Source: Candidatus Hydrogenedentota bacterium (GTDB lineage Bacteria; Hydrogenedentota; Hydrogenedentia; Hydrogenedentiales; CAITNO01). From it: a stretch of 10,127 bases of DNA. Shown in pieces: positions 6,754-10,127 of this stretch. The notes under the pieces were generated by a model. The model was not told where the DNA came from. It saw only the letters and a program-made list of their open reading frames with translations, and searched no databases. How positions within the stretch are numbered: the first letter of the stretch is position 1; the number at the start of each line of letters is the position of its first letter. The position numbers were made by a program, and so were the translations under genes. The stretch is from NCBI GenBank assembly GCA_903922535.1, contig CAIXUF010000493.1, forward strand, positions 1 to 10,127, read 5' to 3'.

Positions 6754-7741
6754 ACTGCTGACCTTTGGGAAAAACTACTTTGAACGCATTTGGGGCGGGC
6801 ACCGTCTCGCCGAAAGCCTGGGCCACCCCGTGCCGCGCGGCAGGGTCATCGGCGAGGCATGGCTGATATCGGACCATGACGAGTGCCAAAGCGTGGTTGA
6901 TTCCGGTCCCTGGGCGGGGCAAACGCTGGGCCAAATCATGGCGGAGCATCCGGAACACCTGCTGGGCACACACGTCAAGCCCACGCCGCACGGCCAGTTC
7001 CCGCTGCTGCTCAAGCTGATCGACGCGGGCGAGGCGCTGTCGGTGCAGGTGCATCCCGATGACGAAACGGCCCGGCGGCTGCACGAACCGAACGTGGGCA
7101 AGACCGAAATGTGGCACGTACTGGAGGCTGATCCCGGCGCGGAACTGGTCTGCGGACTGGTGCCGGGCACCACCCGCGAGAGTTTTGCGGCGGCCGTGGC
7201 CGAAGGCCGTGTGGAACAGTGCATGACCCGGTTCCCCGCCCCGGCGGGGACCTCTGTGTTTGTGCCGGCGGGGACAGTGCATGCCATTGGGGGGGGCATT
7301 CTGCTGGCCGAAATCCAGCAAAACAGCAACATCACCTACCGCGTCCACGACTGGGACCGGGTGGATGCGGAGAATGAACCGCGGCAACTGCATCTGGAGA
7401 AGGCGTTGGAGGCCATCGACTTTGACGCCGTCCCTGCCGGTCCGTCGGAGGCAGTGACACTGACCACGGGGGGCCCGTGCCGGGAAATGCTGAGTGTGTG
7501 CAGGTATTTCGCCGCGGAACGTGCGGAGCTTTCCGGCTCTTGGACAAGGGCTAAGGGAACAGGTTCGTTCCACCTCGTGGTCGCCATGAACGACGGCATG
7601 AGGGTGCTGGCCGGCAACAATCACGCCGCCCTGCGGCGCGGCGCGGCGGTGCTGGTGCCGGGTGGCGTGCCGGAATATGCCGTCGAGGGTGCCGGGGCGG
7701 TGCTGGTTTATTACGTTCCCGAGGGTGCCCAGGGGAAATAA
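6734..7741 (+). CDS. manA: Class I mannose-6-phosphate isomerase
   Basis: 335 residues, zinc-dependent interconversion of fructose-6-phosphate and mannose-6-phosphate, feeding GDP-mannose and surface glycan synthesis. Zinc ligands are visible in their family contexts: Q105 and H107 in SVQVHPDD, E125 in GKTEMWHVL, and H183 in GTVHAIGGG. R203 in ITYRVHDWDR is the conserved active-site arginine. The length is near that of the short bacterial class I enzymes. The ATG has a good Shine-Dalgarno (GGGAAAGGAA at 6717-6726, 7 bases spacing) and lies inside the upstream hydrolase gene, so translation is likely coupled. An eight-G run (7289-7296) falls inside the coding sequence next to H183. No other sugar gene is nearby. 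Confidence 0.94.
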   Translation: MGNGQPELLTFGKNYFERIWGGHRLAESLGHPVPRGRVIGEAWLISDHDECQSVVDSGPWAGQTLGQIMAEHPEHLLGTHVKPTPHGQFPLLLKLIDAGEALSVQVHPDDETARRLHEPNVGKTEMWHVLEADPGAELVCGLVPGTTRESFAAAVAEGRVEQCMTRFPAPAGTSVFVPAGTVHAIGGGILLAEIQQNSNITYRVHDWDRVDAENEPRQLHLEKALEAIDFDAVPAGPSEAVTLTTGGPCREMLSVCRYFAAERAELSGSWTRAKGTGSFHLVVAMNDGMRVLAGNNHAALRRGAAVLVPGGVPEYAVEGAGAVLVYYVPEGAQGK

Positions 7742-7906
7742 ACTCGCACCGGGCAAGTATACATTTGAGGGGCATGTTCCATTGTGGAACGATATGCAAC
7801 GATGTTGCTCGGGGGGACCACCTTTCAATAACATTTTAATCGTGTAGCGCCAGTTGGACGCAGCGTGTTTGTTTGATGTGAGGCTGACCTTGGGGAAGGA
7901 AACAGC
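7742..7906. other. Spacer between manA and the sigma factor gene, with two hyphenated palindromes
   Basis: 165 bases with no gene. Two perfect inverted repeats with 3-base centres lie close together: GTTCCA-TTG-TGGAAC (7776-7790) and GCAAC-GAT-GTTGC (7796-7808). Their centres are 19 bases apart, near two helical turns. The first contains GGAAC, which resembles an ECF -35 element, but I could not place a matching -10. An AT-rich stretch (7823-7840) follows. No Rho-independent terminator for the upstream operon is seen. Confidence 0.6.
7776..7808. promoter_or_regulatory. Candidate operator pair upstream of the ECF sigma gene
   Basis: Two adjacent perfect hyphenated palindromes (6-bp and 5-bp arms, both with 3-base centres). 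Spacing and symmetry are typical of dimer-binding regulator sites. Regulation of the downstream sigma factor gene is an inference. Confidence 0.35.
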
Positions 7907-8500
7907 ATGCATCCTGGGGATGCGGACTTAATCATCCGATGCCTGGCGGGCGACACCGATGCTTTTGGTGCGTTGATAAAACGCTACCAGGGGGCCGTGT
8001 ACGCCACTGCGTTCTACTATGTCGGCCGATATGGCGCGGCGGAGGATGTGTCCCAAGAGTCCTTCTGGTCAGCGTACCGCAATTTGCGGTCGCTCAAAGA
8101 CCATGACCGGTTCGGCCCGTGGCTGCGGAGCATCACCACGCGCACGGCGGCCAACTGGCTGCGCAAGCACATGGTTCGGGTGCATCAGGAAACCCCGCTG
8201 CCCCACCGGCGGACGGTGTCCATTGAGGATGCGCGCCGGGGACCGGACGCGGTGCTCAGCACCGCGGAGCGGTACGAACAGGTGCATGAGGCGATAGACG
8301 CGCTTCCGGACCGATACCGGTTGCCGGTGGTGTTGCGGTACATGCAGGAATTGAATTACGAGGAAATCGCCCAGTTCACGGGGGATACGCCCGAAGAGAT
8401 CCGGGCCATCCTTCACCGGGCTGTAGGCCAGTTGCGCGGGATTCTCGCGCAGCGAACCATTACGGAGGTTGATTTGCCGTGGCGTCGTGCGGGCAGGTAA
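7907..8500 (+). CDS. ECF-type RNA polymerase sigma factor
   Basis: 197 residues. Region 2 spans about residues 8-88, with the GDxxAFxxLIxRYQ opening and the AAEDVSQESFxxAY core (44-57). Region 4 spans about 130-180, with DALPDRYRLPVVLRY and a YEEIA helix-turn-helix. There are no region 1 or 3 domains, as in ECF sigma factors. The helix-turn-helix recognition part reads GDTPEEIRAILHRAVGQLR (159-177), whereas the common form is P-x-GTVKSR-x-x-RA; the glycine-threonine pair is absent. The start is fixed by a strong Shine-Dalgarno (GGGGAAGGA, 7892-7900, 6 bases spacing). It overlaps the next gene by 22 bases, which is its likely anti-sigma partner. It probably responds to an envelope signal. Confidence 0.93.
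   Translation: MHPGDADLIIRCLAGDTDAFGALIKRYQGAVYATAFYYVGRYGAAEDVSQESFWSAYRNLRSLKDHDRFGPWLRSITTRTAANWLRKHMVRVHQETPLPHRRTVSIEDARRGPDAVLSTAERYEQVHEAIDALPDRYRLPVVLRYMQELNYEEIAQFTGDTPEEIRAILHRAVGQLRGILAQRTITEVDLPWRRAGR
8464..8468 (+). promoter_or_regulatory. Ribosome binding site deciding the GTG start of the FecR gene
   Basis: GGAGG within the end of the sigma gene, 10 bases before GTG 8479. A start here keeps the C4 of the zinc motif. The sigma stop codon (8498-8500) lies inside the reading frame, so sigma and anti-sigma are translationally coupled. Confidence 0.75.
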
Positions 8501-9759
8501 AGACCCTCTTCACCGTCTATCTGGACGGGGAGGCAGGCGGGGCGGAGCGGCTCCTTCTTGAACAGCACGTTCAGGAATGTGCGGCATGCCACGCCGTGCT
8601 GGAATCCACCAAGGCCACGGCGTCATTTTTGCATGAGACGCTCTCCCCGGACCGGCTGCACAAGGATTTGACGCCGCAGGTAATGGCGCACCTACCCGAG
8701 ATGGACATGCCGCACGCGCTGAACCACCAGTTGACCCAACGCGTGAAACACCCCGAAGAGCAGGGCGCTTTCGGACGCATGCGCGCGTGGCTGCCCGTGT
8801 TTGCGCCCATGCTGGTGGTGGTGCTGGGCATCGTCCTGTGGGCGTCCTGGTCCGGCAACGACCCGGCGCCTGAACGGACTGCGGGCATGGTGCTTTTGCA
8901 GCGCGGCCCGGTGTCCAGCAGCACCGATTCGGCGCCCCAGCGGCGCAATGTGCATTCCAGCGACCGCGTGAGCGCGCCGGTGCGCTATGAGACGGGGCAT
9001 GACGGCGAGCTTGTCCTGGGCTTGGACGGCAATTCGGAAATCCGCGTTTTCCCCGACGCGCGGATCAAGGTGTACAACGCGCGCGAGTTCCGGCTTGAGT
9101 CCGGCTCGGTCCATTGCAGCGTGGGCCAGAGTGATCGGTATTTCCGGATCAGTACCCCGGACGGTCTGATTACGGTGTTCGGAACGGTGTTCGGCATCGA
9201 CGTTCTCCCCGATTCGACGCAGGTGACGGTGGTGAAGGGCGAGGTGCAGGTCGAGAATGGAAACACCTTCAACGTGCTCGAAGCCGGTGAACAGACGCAG
9301 GTGGCGCCCGACACGAAGGTGCTGGCCACCACGAAAGTGAACGTCGAACAACTGGTTGCCCGCGCCGCGACGCTCCGTCCCGACACGACGGCGGCCAAGG
9401 CCTTCCACGCAAGACCGCAGGGACAGGCGCAGAAACTGTTCCGGGCCGAACAGGTCTTCGTGGTCGAGACCAAACAGGAGCCCGTCAACGCAATCCACTT
9501 CGCGTGGAAGCCCGATCCGTTCGCCACGGGCCATGCGGGCTATGACGTGTACGTCTCCGACAACAACATGCGCCCGCTGTTCAAGGCGCACGTGGATGCA
9601 CAGGTGTTCCTTGACAAGAAATCAGGCAGTCACACCGTCACGGTTCCGGACCCGGCACTGCTTGCGGGCAACAGCGTGCTGCACATCAGCGTGCTGCCCG
9701 ACTACACGACGGGCCTGATCGAAACCTCCTTCACCGAGGTTGCGGTCACCGCCCCCTGA
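8479..9759 (+). CDS. FecR-domain transmembrane anti-sigma factor with N-terminal zinc finger
   Basis: 426 residues from a GTG start at 8479, supported by GGAGG (8464-8468, 10 bases upstream). The N-terminus is a zf-HC2 anti-sigma zinc motif: C4, H30, C34, C37 (HVQECAAC). One membrane segment lies at about 104-124 (WLPVFAPMLVVVLGIVLWASW). It is followed by a periplasmic FecR domain (about 155-275) with SEIRVFPDARIKVYN, ISTPDGLITVFGTVFGIDV and VTVVKGEVQVEN. A further extension (about 290-426) ending in VLHISVLPDYTTGLIETSFTEVAV is beta-rich and unassigned. It is predicted to hold the overlapping sigma factor at the membrane and release it on a signal. In classical FecA/FecR systems FecR lacks the zinc motif, so this is a fused form. 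Confidence 0.92.
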   Translation: MASCGQVKTLFTVYLDGEAGGAERLLLEQHVQECAACHAVLESTKATASFLHETLSPDRLHKDLTPQVMAHLPEMDMPHALNHQLTQRVKHPEEQGAFGRMRAWLPVFAPMLVVVLGIVLWASWSGNDPAPERTAGMVLLQRGPVSSSTDSAPQRRNVHSSDRVSAPVRYETGHDGELVLGLDGNSEIRVFPDARIKVYNAREFRLESGSVHCSVGQSDRYFRISTPDGLITVFGTVFGIDVLPDSTQVTVVKGEVQVENGNTFNVLEAGEQTQVAPDTKVLATTKVNVEQLVARAATLRPDTTAAKAFHARPQGQAQKLFRAEQVFVVETKQEPVNAIHFAWKPDPFATGHAGYDVYVSDNNMRPLFKAHVDAQVFLDKKSGSHTVTVPDPALLAGNSVLHISVLPDYTTGLIETSFTEVAVTAP

Positions 9760-9847
9760 TTCTCCCGGACAGTTGAATCCGAAGAAACCCGGTTATCATC
9801 AACCATGCCCTTCAGAGGCGGCGACGGGGGCGCGCGGCAGCACCACA

Positions 9848-9891
9848 ACCATCTGCCTCACGTCACTCCTTCCCCAAGAGTAACCTGCTCT
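9848..9891. repeat. Repeat copy 1 (44 bases)
   Basis: Starts ACCATCTGCCTCACGTCACT and ends GTAACCTGCTCT. It differs from copy 2 by one extra A near its end. On the minus strand it contains AAGGAG and an ATG 14 bases later. Confidence 0.9.
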
Positions 9892-9978
9892 GCCAGCGTC
9901 ACGTTCCGCCTCATCTGTCCTAATAGCCATTCAAACGGGTTTCCCTAAGAGAGAGGGCGGGTCCGCGTTTCGCAGGCC

Positions 9979-10021
9979 ACCATCTGCCTCACGTCACTCC
10001 TTCCCCAAGAGTACCTGCTCT
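9979..10021. repeat. Repeat copy 2 (43 bases)
   Basis: Matches copy 1 throughout except for a one-base deletion (GTACC instead of GTAACC). It lies 131 bases after the start of copy 1. The unmatched sequence between the copies argues against a simple tandem duplication of the whole unit. Confidence 0.9.
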
Positions 10022-10040
10022 ACTGCGTTTTGGCGGCCCC

Positions 10041-10080
10041 CCTCTCTCGTTATGGGACACCAGCCGGTTTTCGAGAGAGG
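10041..10080. repeat. Inverted repeat, 9-bp arms
   Basis: CCTCTCTCG (10041-10049) and CGAGAGAGG (10072-10080) form a perfect 9-bp stem with a 22-base loop, between repeat copies 2 and 3. A related GAGAGAGGG also lies at about 9949-9957 and could pair with the same CCCTCTCTC arm instead. No T-run follows, so it is not a standard terminator on either strand. Confidence 0.7.
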
Positions 10081-10106
10081 AGCGCGGCGGCGGGATCGCA
10101 CGGCAT

Positions 10107-10123
10107 ACCATCTGCCTCACGTC
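10107..10123. repeat. Repeat copy 3 (partial, 17 bases before divergence)
   Basis: ACCATCTGCCTCACGTC is exact. The following bases (CCCC) do not continue the repeat, and the window ends at 10127. It lies 128 bases after copy 2. Confidence 0.8.
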
Positions 10124-10127
10124 CCCC

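Larger units (their letters stand above)
9760..10127. other. 368-base region without a convincing gene, containing dispersed repeats
   Basis: No open frame here is longer than about 47 residues and none resembles a known protein. The region contains three copies (one partial) of a short repeat, at 131 and 128 base spacing, plus a 9-bp inverted repeat. No clear terminator for the FecR gene is visible. Stretches before each repeat share a weak G/A-rich, then GC-rich character, suggesting a degenerate unit of about 130 bases. Confidence 0.7.

Noticed and set aside
6293..7912. 539-residue minus-strand open frame opposite the metallo-hydrolase and manA
   Set aside because: It lies antisense to two well-supported enzymes and has a His/Arg/Gly/Pro-rich composition typical of antisense frames in GC-rich DNA.
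9772..9803. GTTGA...TCAAC stem as FecR gene terminator
   Set aside because: It is a 5-bp stem with a 22-base loop and no T-run, so too weak to support.
9805..9948. 47-codon plus-strand open frame after the FecR gene
   Set aside because: It passes through a repeat copy, has no Shine-Dalgarno and matches no known protein.
9848..10123. CRISPR array
   Set aside because: There are only two full copies, the inter-repeat gaps are about 86-88 bases, the repeat is not palindromic, and no cas gene is present.

Overview
The window is GC-rich bacterial DNA. It reads best as a fragment from an uncultured member of the PVC-like or Hydrogenedentota-type bacteria. That assignment is inference: it rests on recalling that giant secreted proteins combining parallel beta-helix, HYR, DUF5011 and PASTA modules, and ECF sigma factors coupled to FecR-type anti-sigma proteins, are common there. 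No marker gene was available to test it.

The left 4.4 kb is a single minus-strand reading frame of 1464 codons that enters from beyond the left edge and starts at 4392. It encodes an exported, very large repeat protein. In order it has a signal peptide, a cysteine-laddered beta-helix of eight coils, an anchor-Q-like segment with an insertion, HYR, two DUF5011-like Ig domains, a second HYR, six PASTA-like repeats that each carry two cysteines, and Kre9/KNH-like beta domains that run off the edge. Long open frames on the opposite strand here are shadows of this gene.

A 392-base divergent intergenic region holds plausible sigma-70-type promoters facing both ways. To its right lies a tight plus-strand trio: a prepilin peptidase (pilD type), a metallo-beta-lactamase-fold hydrolase 7 bases downstream, and a class I mannose-6-phosphate isomerase (manA) whose start overlaps the hydrolase end by 20 bases. 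They look co-transcribed, but I see no single pathway that unites them.

After a 165-base spacer with two hyphenated palindromes comes a two-gene regulatory unit. It is an ECF sigma factor followed, with a 22-base overlap, by a membrane protein fusing a zinc-binding anti-sigma domain to a periplasmic FecR domain. This is a classic cell-envelope signal-transduction arrangement, except that the usually separate anti-sigma and FecR functions sit on one chain with an extra C-terminal domain.

The last 368 bases have no convincing gene. They contain two nearly identical 43-44 base repeats and a partial third, at 131 and 128 base spacing. Each, read on the minus strand, presents an AT-start codon and the two full copies also a Shine-Dalgarno-like sequence. 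A 9-bp inverted repeat lies between copies. This is the least explained part of the window.
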